Part shown: positions 51,123 through 58,515 of the stretch, in pieces | How positions within the stretch are numbered: the stretch's first letter is position 1 | How the letters are laid out: every line of letters begins with the position of its first letter | NCBI RefSeq assembly: GCF_026004075.1 | Contig: NZ_BPIK01000001.1 | Span: forward strand, 2,024,041 to 2,088,040 | Reading direction: 5' to 3' | Length of the DNA stretch: 64,000 bases | DNA from: Meiothermus sp. | Lineage (GTDB): Bacteria > Deinococcota > Deinococci > Deinococcales > Thermaceae | Notes under the pieces: model-generated | Told to the model about the DNA's origin: nothing | What the model saw: the letters and a program-made list of their open reading frames with translations, nothing else | Databases searched by the model: none | Program-made: the position numbers and the translations under genes

Positions 51123-52382
51123 TTATCTTGGGTAGAGCGCCCGCAGGCCGTCTATCACTTCTTTGGCGGCCACTTCGGGGGTCTTGGTACGGGCCAGCAC
51201 GGCGTTGAGGGCCTTACGCATCACATCCGCCACCTCGGGGTAGCGCGGGTTCACCGGGCGGGCCCGGGCGCTCTGCACCACCGGCAGGGCATCGGCAAAC
51301 CAGGGGTTGGCTTTTAGCACGTCGGGGTCGCGGTACAGCGAGGGGAAGACCGGTAGGTTGGAGGCCTCGATGGCCAGAATCTTGGAGACCTCGGGGCTCG
51401 AGAGGTAGCGCACCAGGCGGTAGGCCTGGGCCTTGTTGCGGCTGAAGTCGGAGATGGTCCACTGCCAGCCGCCCAAGCAGCTCGCTGGACGTCCACCCTC
51501 GAACTTGGGCAGCGGCACTACACCAATCTTGCCCTTGACCTGGCTATCGGCATCGTTTTGGAAGCGAGCCCAGGCATAGGCGAACAGGGTGCCGAAAATC
51601 CAGCGCCCGGCCTGCATCTCCTGACGGATGGTGTCCTGGGCTTTCTCAGCCATGTTGGGCGGCGAGACCCGGTGCTTGTCCATCATGTCCAGCCAGAACT
51701 GCAACGAGTTGCGGGCCTGGGCCTCGGTCAGGATTAGCCGGCCCGCGCTATCGTTGACATCCCCGCCTGCCGCCCAGATGGGTAGCAGGAAGCTGCACAC
51801 GGTGCCCTCGGAGATGTTGCCCATGAAGCCCACCCCGTTCAGGTTGGGGTTGTTTTCCCCACGCAGGATGGTCTGCGCCTGCTGGATTACCTCGTCCCAG
51901 GTGGTGGGCGGCTTCAGGTTGTACTTTTCCAGCAGGTCTTTACGGTAGTAGAGGAACTGGGCATCAGCAAAGCTGGGCAGGGCAATGAGCTGCCCGTTAA
52001 TCACGTTGGCCTGGGCATAGGCCGGCAGGTACTGGCGCAACAGGGCCTGGCGAGAGGCCGCGGGCAGGTACTTATCCAGGGTATCGGCCCATTTGGCCGC
52101 CGCATACTGGGCCGGCCGGATGACGTCGATCAGAATCACGTCAATCGAGGGGTCGCGCGAGGCCAGCACGGTGGTGAGGTACTGCTGCTGCTGATCGGAA
52201 GTGGCCCCGCCCACCTCGATCTCCACCCGCACCCCTGGGTTGCGCTGCTGGTAGGTGTCCAGAATTTTGCGCATGATATCGGGGCGCTGCTGCCCCCCCA
52301 CGAACACCCGCAAGCGGGTTTGCTGCGCCAGCGCAGTAGACATCACCAGCACAGCGACGAGTAGCCAAAACAACTTCTTCAT
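51123..52382 (-). CDS. Sugar ABC transporter substrate-binding protein (CUT1)
   Basis: 419 residues with a Sec signal (MKKLFWLLVAVLVMSTALAQ, cleavage ALA-Q); not a lipoprotein. SBP family 1 features: RLRVFVGGQQRPDIMRKILDTYQQRNPGVRVEIEVGG at the start, YRKDLLEKYNLKPPTTWDEVIQQAQ (about 150-175) and GGWQWTISDFSRNKAQAYRLVRYLSSPE (about 300-328). Its start codon overlaps the stop of the ComC-like gene (ATGA), placing transport and sulfolactate genes on one transcript. Ligand not deducible; sulfoquinovose or a sulfoquinovoside fits the neighbours. Confidence 0.92.
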   Translation of the reverse strand: MKKLFWLLVAVLVMSTALAQQTRLRVFVGGQQRPDIMRKILDTYQQRNPGVRVEIEVGGATSDQQQQYLTTVLASRDPSIDVILIDVIRPAQYAAAKWADTLDKYLPAASRQALLRQYLPAYAQANVINGQLIALPSFADAQFLYYRKDLLEKYNLKPPTTWDEVIQQAQTILRGENNPNLNGVGFMGNISEGTVCSFLLPIWAAGGDVNDSAGRLILTEAQARNSLQFWLDMMDKHRVSPPNMAEKAQDTIRQEMQAGRWIFGTLFAYAWARFQNDADSQVKGKIGVVPLPKFEGGRPASCLGGWQWTISDFSRNKAQAYRLVRYLSSPEVSKILAIEASNLPVFPSLYRDPDVLKANPWFADALPVVQSARARPVNPRYPEVADVMRKALNAVLARTKTPEVAAKEVIDGLRALYPR

Positions 52383-53377
52383 CTTGTCCCTCCTCCTTGT
52401 AGATGCAAGCCTAGTTTACCGAGTTCGGCCTGAAGCGTCGCGTTAACCTCCACGCCTTCGGTGAGTGCTTTTTCTCGTAAAGCGGCCCGGCGTGCACCGG
52501 GAATCCGGCCTCCGGCCGCTTTAAGAGCCTCGATGAGCTGGGCCACCCGGCCCCCGTAGCCTGTGCCAAAGGCAGCGGGGTCGAAGGCCAGCAGCAGCAG
52601 CCCCGGCTTGGCGGCCTGCTCCGGGGGCATCCAGGGCAGGGGTAGCTCGGGCGAGAGGACGTCGCCCGCCAGGGCCCCGGCCAACACCTCCACCAGCACC
52701 GCCAGCGCAAACCCCTTACCCTCGCCAATCGGCAGCAGTGAGCCTTCCAGCGCGGCTTGGGCGTCGGTGGTGGGCTGGCCCTCCTTGTCGAGCGCCCAGC
52801 CCGGTGGGATGGGCTCGCCCTTTTTAGCCGCGGCGATGATCTTGCCCCGCGCCACCACCGAGATGGAGGTATCAATGATGACCGGCTGGGGCTCGGCTGG
52901 CGCACCCAGGGCGATGGGGTTGGTGCCCAGCACCGGCCCCGGGGCAATGGCCGGGGGGGTGTTGGCAAAGGCCAGGGCCACCAGGCCCTCTTGGGCCAGC
53001 CGGCCCACGTAAGCCGAGAGCACCCCGGAATGCCCCGCGCCCCGCACGGCCAGCGCGGCGCTCCCCTGCTCCCTGGCCATCGGGGCCAGTGCCTGCACTG
53101 CAAAAAGGCCGGCCACCGGCCCCGGTGCGCCATCGGCATGGAGAACCGCAACGCCGGGTTTGGTTCGTTCCAAACGCATCTGCGGCCGGGGGTTGAGCCC
53201 GCCGGCTTGTAGCTGGGCGGTGTACTGGGCAATCCGGGTCAGGCCGTGCCCCAGGTTGCCCTCGAGCTCGGCCTCGAGGATCACCTCGGTGAAGGCCTCA
53301 GCCTGATCCGGGGCCAGCCCCAGGCCCTGGAAGTGGCTCGAGACCGCCTGCTTGAGTACGGGATAGGGAACCCTCAT
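52379..53377 (-). CDS. comC: Ldh2/ComC-family NAD(P)-dependent dehydrogenase; candidate (R)-sulfolactate dehydrogenase
   Basis: 332 residues from ATG 53377 (ATGA overlap with the upstream dehydrogenase). Malate/L-lactate dehydrogenase 2 family, distinct from Rossmann LDHs: EAELEGNLGHGLTRI (about 36-50), GAGHSGVLSAYVGRLAQEG, FANTPPAIAPGPVLGTNPIALGAP and PIGEGKGFALAVLVEVLAGALAGD. ComC interconverts sulfopyruvate and (R)-sulfolactate. The neighbouring SuyAB- and SlcC-like genes make this reaction more likely than malate or ureidoglycolate oxidation. The upstream in-frame extension of 32 residues is Gly/Pro shadow sequence and is rejected. Confidence 0.78.
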   Translation of the reverse strand: MRVPYPVLKQAVSSHFQGLGLAPDQAEAFTEVILEAELEGNLGHGLTRIAQYTAQLQAGGLNPRPQMRLERTKPGVAVLHADGAPGPVAGLFAVQALAPMAREQGSAALAVRGAGHSGVLSAYVGRLAQEGLVALAFANTPPAIAPGPVLGTNPIALGAPAEPQPVIIDTSISVVARGKIIAAAKKGEPIPPGWALDKEGQPTTDAQAALEGSLLPIGEGKGFALAVLVEVLAGALAGDVLSPELPLPWMPPEQAAKPGLLLLAFDPAAFGTGYGGRVAQLIEALKAAGGRIPGARRAALREKALTEGVEVNATLQAELGKLGLHLQGGGTR

Positions 53378-54300
53378 GCCACCCCCAGGAGGTTCAAAAC
53401 CCCCTCGGCCACCCGCAGGCCCACCGCTTCCTGGGCCTCGGCGGTCAGGCCGGCCACATGGGGGGTTATCCACAGGTTCTCCACACCCCGCAGCAGGTGT
53501 TCAGGGGGCAGGGGCTCAGGGTCTACCACGTCCAGCACCGCCCCGGCCAGGTGGCCCGAGCGCAGGGCCGCCACCAGGTCGGCCTGGTGCACCAGCTCGC
53601 CGCGGGCGGTGTTGATGAGAAAGCTGCCCCGGGGCATGGCGGCCAGGGTCTCGGCCCGGATCAGTTCTTTGGTCTCGGGGGTCAGCGGGGCGTGCAGCGA
53701 GAGGAACTGGGCCCGCCGCAGCACCTCCGGGGTCGAGACCAGCTCGATCTCCAGGTCTTCCACCGCGCTCTCCCAGGGCAGGCGCACGGGGTCGGAGGCC
53801 ACCACCCGCATGCCAAAGGCCCGGGCCCGCCGGGCTACCCTGAGCCCCACCTCGCCCAGGCCCACCAGGCCCAGGGTCTTGCCCGAGAGCTCGAACCCCC
53901 CAAAGGTCGCGCGGTTCCAGCCGCCCTCCGCCACATGGGCCGCCGCACCTGCGATGTTGCGGGCCAGGTGCAGCATGGCGGCCATTACATACTCGGCGAC
54001 GCCATTGGCGTTGATGCCCCTGGCAAAGTAGAGCTGAACCCCGGCGGCCTTCAGGTCGGGCTGCACGATGTTGTCCAGGCCCACCCCCAGCCGCCCTACC
54101 ACCCGCAGCTGGGGCGCGGCGGCCAGCAACTCGGCGTTGACCTGGGTCTGGTTGCGCACAATCAGCGCGGTGGCCCCGGCCAGCCGGGCCTTGAGGGCTT
54201 CGCGGTCTTTCCATAGGTTGGGGTCGTAGTGCACCTCGAGGCCGCTTCGCTGCAGGCGCTGCAGGCCGCTGGGTGTGATGAACTCACAAACCACAATCAT
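53374..54300 (-). CDS. slcC: D-3-phosphoglycerate dehydrogenase-like; candidate (S)-sulfolactate dehydrogenase
   Basis: 308 residues. D-isomer 2-hydroxyacid dehydrogenase family: substrate domain with ALIVRNQTQVNAELLAAAPQLRVVGRLGVGLDNI (about 47-80), Rossmann GLVGLGEVG (GxGxxG, about 143-151), INTARGELV, and catalytic Arg, Glu and His in NTARGE, DVVDPEPLP and ITPHVAG. SlcC oxidises (S)-sulfolactate to sulfopyruvate. It sits 3 nt after suyB. Combined with the ComC-like enzyme it could invert sulfolactate from S to R via sulfopyruvate, which SuyAB needs. Ordinary phosphoglycerate or glycerate dehydrogenase is the alternative. Confidence 0.78.
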   Translation of the reverse strand: MIVVCEFITPSGLQRLQRSGLEVHYDPNLWKDREALKARLAGATALIVRNQTQVNAELLAAAPQLRVVGRLGVGLDNIVQPDLKAAGVQLYFARGINANGVAEYVMAAMLHLARNIAGAAAHVAEGGWNRATFGGFELSGKTLGLVGLGEVGLRVARRARAFGMRVVASDPVRLPWESAVEDLEIELVSTPEVLRRAQFLSLHAPLTPETKELIRAETLAAMPRGSFLINTARGELVHQADLVAALRSGHLAGAVLDVVDPEPLPPEHLLRGVENLWITPHVAGLTAEAQEAVGLRVAEGVLNLLGVA

Positions 54301-54303
54301 GGT

Positions 54304-55485
54304 TCAGGCGCTGGGGTACAGCTTGGTAATCACGAACTCGTTGTGCCGCAGGAGCTCGGCAGCGGTCAGGCGGCCGTTGACGGTGCGGGCGAAGACCTCG
54401 AGGATGCGGTCGGCGGCCTGGTCGAGGCCGATATCGCCCACCAGCAGATCCGGCAGTTTGACGTCGATGTGCTCGCTCATGGTGCTGCAGGTGATGGGGT
54501 TGGGCGAGACCTTGATGACCGGAATCAGGGGGTGCCCCACGATGTTGCCCTGCCCGGTGGTGAAGAAGTGCAGCACGCTGCCCCCCGCCGCGCACAGCGT
54601 CACCTGCTCGGCCCCGGCGGAAGAGCTGTTCATGAAGACCAGGCCCTGGCCCGGCTTGACCGGCTCGGCGTAGTCGAGCACCGCCTGGATGGGGCGGGTG
54701 CCGGTTTTCTGGATATTGCCCAGGGCTTTTTCCTCGATGGTGGAGAGGCCGCCGCGGATATTGCCCTCGGTGGGCTGGGAGCCCAGTAGGTCGACGCCCT
54801 GGGCCTCAATCATGCGGATGTAGTCGTTGTAGATCTGCATGAATTTGCGCTTGAGGGCGGGCGTGGCGCAGCGGTTGGCGATCAGGTGTTCGCCGCCGGT
54901 GAGCTCGGAGGTCTCGCCAAAGATGACCGAGGCCCCCATATCCACCAGTCGGTCTACAGCCCGGCCCTGGGCTTTGTTGCCAGCCAGCCCTAAGGTGGGG
55001 TCGGACTCGCCGCACTTGATGGAGAGCACCAGCTCCGAGACCTGGATGGGCTCGCGCTTGAGCTCGGAGGCATCCTGTGCCATCTGGTAGGCCACCCGGC
55101 TGGCCGCGTTGATTACGTTGAGGTCGCCGTGGCGCTCGATGGAGAAGGTCTCCACCGGTTTGCCGGTCTTGGCGATGGCCGAGGCCACCCGGTCGGTCCA
55201 TTTGGGCTCGATGCCGATCACCACCACCCCGTGCACGTTGGGGTTGGCCCCGTGGCCCGAAAGGGTGCGGAAGGTGAGCTCGAGGTCGGCGCCAAACTGC
55301 AAGCGCCCATAAGGGTGGGGCAGGGCGGTGGTTCCGTGGATGAGCCGGGCCACCCCCTCGGCAGCGGCGTTGGAAAGGTCGTCCACCGGCAGGATGAGCA
55401 CGTGGTTGCGCACCCCCACCGCCCCGTTCGGGCGGCGGTAGCCGGTCAGTTGCTGGCCTTTGGAAGCTGCTTTCCTAGGCATCAC
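54304..55485 (-). CDS. suyB: (R)-sulfolactate sulfo-lyase large subunit (UxaA family)
   Basis: 393 residues. UxaA C-terminal family (altronate/galactarate dehydratase-like). The N-terminal LTGYRRPNGAVGVRNHVLILPVDDLSNAAAEGVA and ALPHPYGRLQFGADLEL, then SIKCGESDPTLGLAGNKAQGRAVDRLV, FGETSELTGGEHLIANRC and HFFTTGQGNIVGHPLIPVIKVSPNP correspond to what I recall of SuyB. Cys and His residues in KCGESD and NRCATP are probable iron ligands. It forms with SuyA an enzyme that splits (R)-sulfolactate into pyruvate and sulfite. Altronate dehydratase (UxaA) is the main alternative, but UxaA is usually one fused chain with UxaB/UxaC neighbours, absent here. Confidence 0.82.
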   Translation of the reverse strand: MMPRKAASKGQQLTGYRRPNGAVGVRNHVLILPVDDLSNAAAEGVARLIHGTTALPHPYGRLQFGADLELTFRTLSGHGANPNVHGVVVIGIEPKWTDRVASAIAKTGKPVETFSIERHGDLNVINAASRVAYQMAQDASELKREPIQVSELVLSIKCGESDPTLGLAGNKAQGRAVDRLVDMGASVIFGETSELTGGEHLIANRCATPALKRKFMQIYNDYIRMIEAQGVDLLGSQPTEGNIRGGLSTIEEKALGNIQKTGTRPIQAVLDYAEPVKPGQGLVFMNSSSAGAEQVTLCAAGGSVLHFFTTGQGNIVGHPLIPVIKVSPNPITCSTMSEHIDVKLPDLLVGDIGLDQAADRILEVFARTVNGRLTAAELLRHNEFVITKLYPSA

Positions 55486-55814
55486 CGGCCCCCTTTGGCT
55501 TTGGGCTTTTGGCCCTTGCTCTTGCTTCCGTAATCCCAGCGCAGGGTGCGGATGTTGTGCACGTGTACATAACCACCTTTTTTGACGGGCTGGGTCATGC
55601 GGCCCACCTTTTCGCCGTACTCGATAACCACATGGCCCTCGGGCATGTCCTTGAGGGCGATTTTGTGCCCGAGGGGGACATCCTCCAGCAGTTTGACCTT
55701 GTGGGCTTTTCCGCCCTCGAGGCTGTGAATGACCAGCTCCTCGCCGGCTTTTAAGTCGGCCACTGCGACCGCTACATCATCGGTGCTTTTATGCGCTAAG
55801 GCCCTGTGTGCCAC
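55482..55814 (-). CDS. suyA: (R)-sulfolactate sulfo-lyase small subunit (SAF domain)
   Basis: 110 residues from GTG 55814 with AGGAGG 6 nt upstream. SAF-domain protein: MAHRALAHKSTDDVAVAVADLKAGEELVI, DVPLGHKIALKDMPEGHVVIEYGEKVGRMTQPVKKGGYVHVHNI. The PLGHKIAL...GG.VH.HN pattern is the small-subunit/N-terminal part of UxaA-type lyases, and the stand-alone size fits SuyA. The Lys/Gly tail after residue 93 is extra. First gene of the long minus-strand string; overlaps suyB by 4 nt (ATGA). Confidence 0.82.
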   Translation of the reverse strand: MAHRALAHKSTDDVAVAVADLKAGEELVIHSLEGGKAHKVKLLEDVPLGHKIALKDMPEGHVVIEYGEKVGRMTQPVKKGGYVHVHNIRTLRWDYGSKSKGQKPKAKGGR

Positions 55815-55837
55815 CTAAACCCTCCTTTGATTTCTGC

Positions 55838-55869
55838 AAGATTTTATATCTAAAATCTTTTATGGTCAA
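55838..55869 (-). promoter_or_regulatory. suyA promoter with palindromic operator
   Basis: Minus-strand TTGACC (55864-55869) and TAAAAT (55841-55846) are 17 nt apart, leaving a leader of about 20 nt with the Shine-Dalgarno. An AAGATTTTA...TAAAATCTT palindrome (55838-55859) covers the -10. It contains AGATTTTAGAT, shared with the promoter at 42205-42215. The divergent GntR regulator is the natural candidate to bind it. Confidence 0.7.
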
Positions 55870-55881
55870 TGTGCTAAACTG

Positions 55882-55955
55882 ATACCGGTTCCGCTTGAAC
55901 CCTTCACCTTTGGGTGTAATCAAAGGTGAGGGGTTCAAGCCGACCGAAGGGAGTA
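55882..55955. repeat. Hairpin repeat family 1, copy B
   Basis: GCTTGAACCC-T-TCACCTTTG (55893-55912) pairs with CAAAGGTGA-G-GGGTTCAAGC (55921-55940) around GGTGTAAT, with one T/G. The flanks ATACCG and CCGACCGAAGGGAGTAG equal copy A. The T-to-C change in the left arm relative to copy A is matched by A-to-G in the right arm. Confidence 0.8.
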
Positions 55956-55960
55956 GGAGT

Positions 55961-56018
55961 GCATTCCGGCAGTATCGTTTAGACTTTCAAAAGTGAACGA
56001 TACAGCCGGAATGCGTAT
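55961..56018. repeat. Hairpin repeat family 2, complete copy
   Basis: GCATTCCGGC-A-GTATCGTT (55961-55979) pairs with AACGATAC-A-GCCGGAATGC (55996-56014) with one A/A mismatch and a 16-nt loop, followed by GTAT. It lies just upstream of the gntR start. A partial copy follows yoeB at 33898. Confidence 0.8.
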
Positions 56019-56030
56019 GAGAGGCTAAGA

Positions 56031-56690
56031 ATGACCCTGAACCGCACCACCCTGAACCGCGAAGCCTACAAGGCGCTCAGGCAGGCCATTCTGGGGCGCA
56101 AAATTCCCCCCGGCCAGAAGCTGGTGGTGCGGGTGCTGGCCGAGGAGCTGGGCCTCTCCCCCACCCCGGTCAAGGAGGCCTTAGCCGCGCTGGAGCGGGA
56201 AGGGCTGGTGGTGGCGGTGCCGCACCGGGGCTACTTTGTGCTGGAACCGAGCCTCGAGGACGTGCGCGAAATCTACAGCCTGCGCGAGGTGCTGGAGGGG
56301 CTGGCGGCCCGGCTGGCCGTAGAAAACGACGGAAGGGCGCTGTTGCGGAAGCTCGAGCGACTCTTCGAAAAGCAGCGCGAAGCGGCAGAGCAAGGGGATA
56401 TAGAGGCCTATGGCGACCTCGACCTGGCCTTCCACCGCACCTTCTGGGAAGCCGCTGGCAGCAAACGCCTGCTGGCCACCGCCGAGACCATAGACGGCCA
56501 GATTCGCATGCTCATCAACAGCTCGGCGGCCATTCCCGGGCGCCTGCCACAGTCGCGGGCCGAACACCAGGCCATTTTGCAAGCGGTGCGAGACAAAGAC
56601 CCCCAGGCCGCCGAGGCCGCCATGCGCACCCACGTGCGCAACGCCGGGCAGGCCCTGGAGCAATTCCTGCTGCGCCAGGCAAAGCGCTAA
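56031..56690 (+). CDS. GntR-family regulator, FadR (FCD) subfamily
   Basis: 219 residues. Winged helix at the N-terminus (REAYKALRQAILGRKIPPGQKLVVRVLAEELGLSPTPVKEALAALEREGLVVAVPHRGYFV, about 9-68) and an FCD ligand domain (about 75-215) with the metal-binding pattern D-x3-H (LDLAFHRTFW) plus later His in SRAEHQAI and MRTHVRNAG. FadR-type proteins sense organic acids, often hydroxy or sugar acids. The position, divergent from suyA with an operator between, suggests it represses the sulfolactate/sugar cluster. ATG preceded by GAGAGG. Convergent overlap with murQ of 4 nt. Confidence 0.9.
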   Translation: MTLNRTTLNREAYKALRQAILGRKIPPGQKLVVRVLAEELGLSPTPVKEALAALEREGLVVAVPHRGYFVLEPSLEDVREIYSLREVLEGLAARLAVENDGRALLRKLERLFEKQREAAEQGDIEAYGDLDLAFHRTFWEAAGSKRLLATAETIDGQIRMLINSSAAIPGRLPQSRAEHQAILQAVRDKDPQAAEAAMRTHVRNAGQALEQFLLRQAKR

Positions 56691-57586
56691 GATCGCGCCG
56701 CCAGGGCCTGCCGCACACTCCCCCCTACGCGCTCGAGCAAGGCCTGGGCTGCCGGGGCATCCAGGCTTTTTTTGATCATCACAATGGCGGTCTTGACGCG
56801 GTAATCGCAGGCTTCCAGCGCCGCTTTGGCCTGGGCCTCGGAGGCCCCTGTGGCCGCCACGGTCAGGCGCACCGCCCGCGCCAGCAGCTTGGCGTTGGTG
56901 GCCTGCACATCCACCATCAGGTTGCCATACACCTTGCCCAGTCGCACCATCAGGGCGCTGGAAAAGGCGTTGAGGGCGATTTTTTGCGCGGTACCGGCCT
57001 TGAGGCGGGTTGAACCCGAGATCACCTCAGGGCCGGTCTCGAGCACAATTCCTATCTGGCTCTGTTGCACCAGCGGCGTCTCGGGGTTGTTGGCCAGGCC
57101 GATGGTCAGGGCCCCCACCTCCCGAGCAGCCGCCACCGCCCCCAGCGGGTAGGGGGTGGTGCCGGAAGCCGCAATCGCGATCACCACATCGTGGCGTGTG
57201 GGTTGCAGGGCCAGCAGGTCGCGCTTTCCAGCCTCGAAATCGTCCTCCGCGCCCTCCACCGCTCGCCACAGGGCTTCCCGACCTCCTGCGATGCAGGCCA
57301 CCGCCCGCTCCCTTGGCCAGGAAAAGGTGGGGGGCAGTTCGGAGGCATCGAGCTGCCCCAGGCGTCCGCTGGTGCCGGCGCCCACGTAAATCAGGCGGCC
57401 GCCCACTCTCATGCGTTCGGCCGCTTGTTCAACTGCGTCCACCAACTGGGGTATGGCCCGCCGCACGGCCTCCACCGCCCGGAGCTGATCCTCCACCAGG
57501 GCCTGCAGGATCGCTGGGGTAGGACGGGTCTCGAGGTCGCGAAAGGCCTCGCTGATCTGCTCGGTGGTCAGATGCGGTTTACTCAT
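56687..57586 (-). CDS. murQ: N-acetylmuramic acid 6-phosphate etherase
   Basis: 299 residues, standard MurQ length. Cleaves MurNAc-6-P to GlcNAc-6-P and D-lactate during cell-wall recycling. SIS-domain signatures: YVGAGTSGRLGQLDASELPPTFSW (about 66-89, catalytic Glu in SELPPT), IAIAASGTTPYPLGAV, GPEVISGSTRLKAGTAQKIALNAFSS. The Shine-Dalgarno is AGGAGC. It follows the kinase gene by 16 nt in the same operon. Confidence 0.96.
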   Translation of the reverse strand: MSKPHLTTEQISEAFRDLETRPTPAILQALVEDQLRAVEAVRRAIPQLVDAVEQAAERMRVGGRLIYVGAGTSGRLGQLDASELPPTFSWPRERAVACIAGGREALWRAVEGAEDDFEAGKRDLLALQPTRHDVVIAIAASGTTPYPLGAVAAAREVGALTIGLANNPETPLVQQSQIGIVLETGPEVISGSTRLKAGTAQKIALNAFSSALMVRLGKVYGNLMVDVQATNAKLLARAVRLTVAATGASEAQAKAALEACDYRVKTAIVMIKKSLDAPAAQALLERVGGSVRQALAARS

Positions 57587-57602
57587 GACTGCTCCTGCGA
57601 TT

Positions 57603-58505
57603 CTAATGGGAAACCCCCGTCCTGAGCAGTTCCAGGGCCATGCGGGCCGCAGCCTCGGCGCTCGAGGCGTGTTGAACGGTCAGCTCCAGTAATTCGCGGG
57701 CTCCTTGCTCGATGAGCGGGCTCACCTGCAAGGCCCCCCCGCACAGCACCACCGGCAGGGGCCCCAGCCGCTGGCGCAGGGTCAGGGCCAGGTCGGCCAG
57801 CGCACGCCCGGCCTGAAGCAAGATCTGGGTTGCGGCCTGGTCGCCCTCGAGGGCCGCCCGGCCCACCGCCGGGGCCAGCGCGGCCACGGCCTGCCGCCCA
57901 CCCCCGTACACATACGCGCGAATGTGCGGCCAGTCGCGGCCCCCCAGCGCTCTATACAGGTGCCGGGCCAGCGGGTACGAAGCAGTATCCAATCCCATAT
58001 CGTGCCAGCGCAACACCTGGCGCAGCGCGGTTTTCCCTATGCAGAACCCGGCCCCCTCGTCCCCAATCAGAAAACCGTGCCCGCCCGCACGGTAGACCGT
58101 GCCCTCCTGGGCAATGCTGTAGGCCACCGAGCCGGTTCCGGCATAGACCACAATCCCCTCCCCAGGGGCGAAGTGGGCCCGGTAAGCCAGGTCCATATCG
58201 TTAAGGACACGCACCCGGTTTTGCGGAAGCCCCAGGGCTTGCTGGATATATGCACCGAGCTGCTGGGCCTCGAGGCTGCCCGCATCCAGGCCGGTGATGC
58301 CCGCCACCACCGCCACCGGCGCGTAGGGCCGGCTCTGCCAAAGTAGCGCATCCAGCGCGGCCAGCGTCTGGGCCTTTACTTTTTCGTCCAGCAGATGGCC
58401 CACGATGGGGGCTGTCCGGCCCTGGGCCACCAGTCGGCCTGCCTCATCCAGCACCGCCCATTTACCGCTGCTGGCCCCGCCGTCGATACCCAGGACGTAG
58501 CGCAT
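57603..58505 (-). CDS. BadF/BadG-type N-acetylglucosamine/MurNAc kinase
   Basis: 300 residues from ATG 58505. ASKHA-fold ATPase: phosphate-1 loop VLGIDGGASSGKWAVLD (4-20), phosphate-2 IVVYAGTGSVAYSI and adenosine region VLCGGALQVSPLIEQ. Relatives phosphorylate GlcNAc, MurNAc or glucosamine. Linkage to murQ suggests it makes MurNAc-6-P (or GlcNAc-6-P) for the recycling path, comparable to MurK. The 15-residue upstream extension is not conserved in character. Confidence 0.85.
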   Translation of the reverse strand: MRYVLGIDGGASSGKWAVLDEAGRLVAQGRTAPIVGHLLDEKVKAQTLAALDALLWQSRPYAPVAVVAGITGLDAGSLEAQQLGAYIQQALGLPQNRVRVLNDMDLAYRAHFAPGEGIVVYAGTGSVAYSIAQEGTVYRAGGHGFLIGDEGAGFCIGKTALRQVLRWHDMGLDTASYPLARHLYRALGGRDWPHIRAYVYGGGRQAVAALAPAVGRAALEGDQAATQILLQAGRALADLALTLRQRLGPLPVVLCGGALQVSPLIEQGARELLELTVQHASSAEAAARMALELLRTGVSH

Positions 58506-58515
58506 GGGCCTTCTC

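Noticed and set aside
54304-55814. Altronate dehydratase (UxaA) as the simple annotation of the two lyase genes
   Set aside because: The split small/large subunits, the neighbouring SlcC- and ComC-like dehydrogenases and the absence of uronate genes fit sulfolactate sulfo-lyase better. UxaA remains the main alternative and is stated in the entries.
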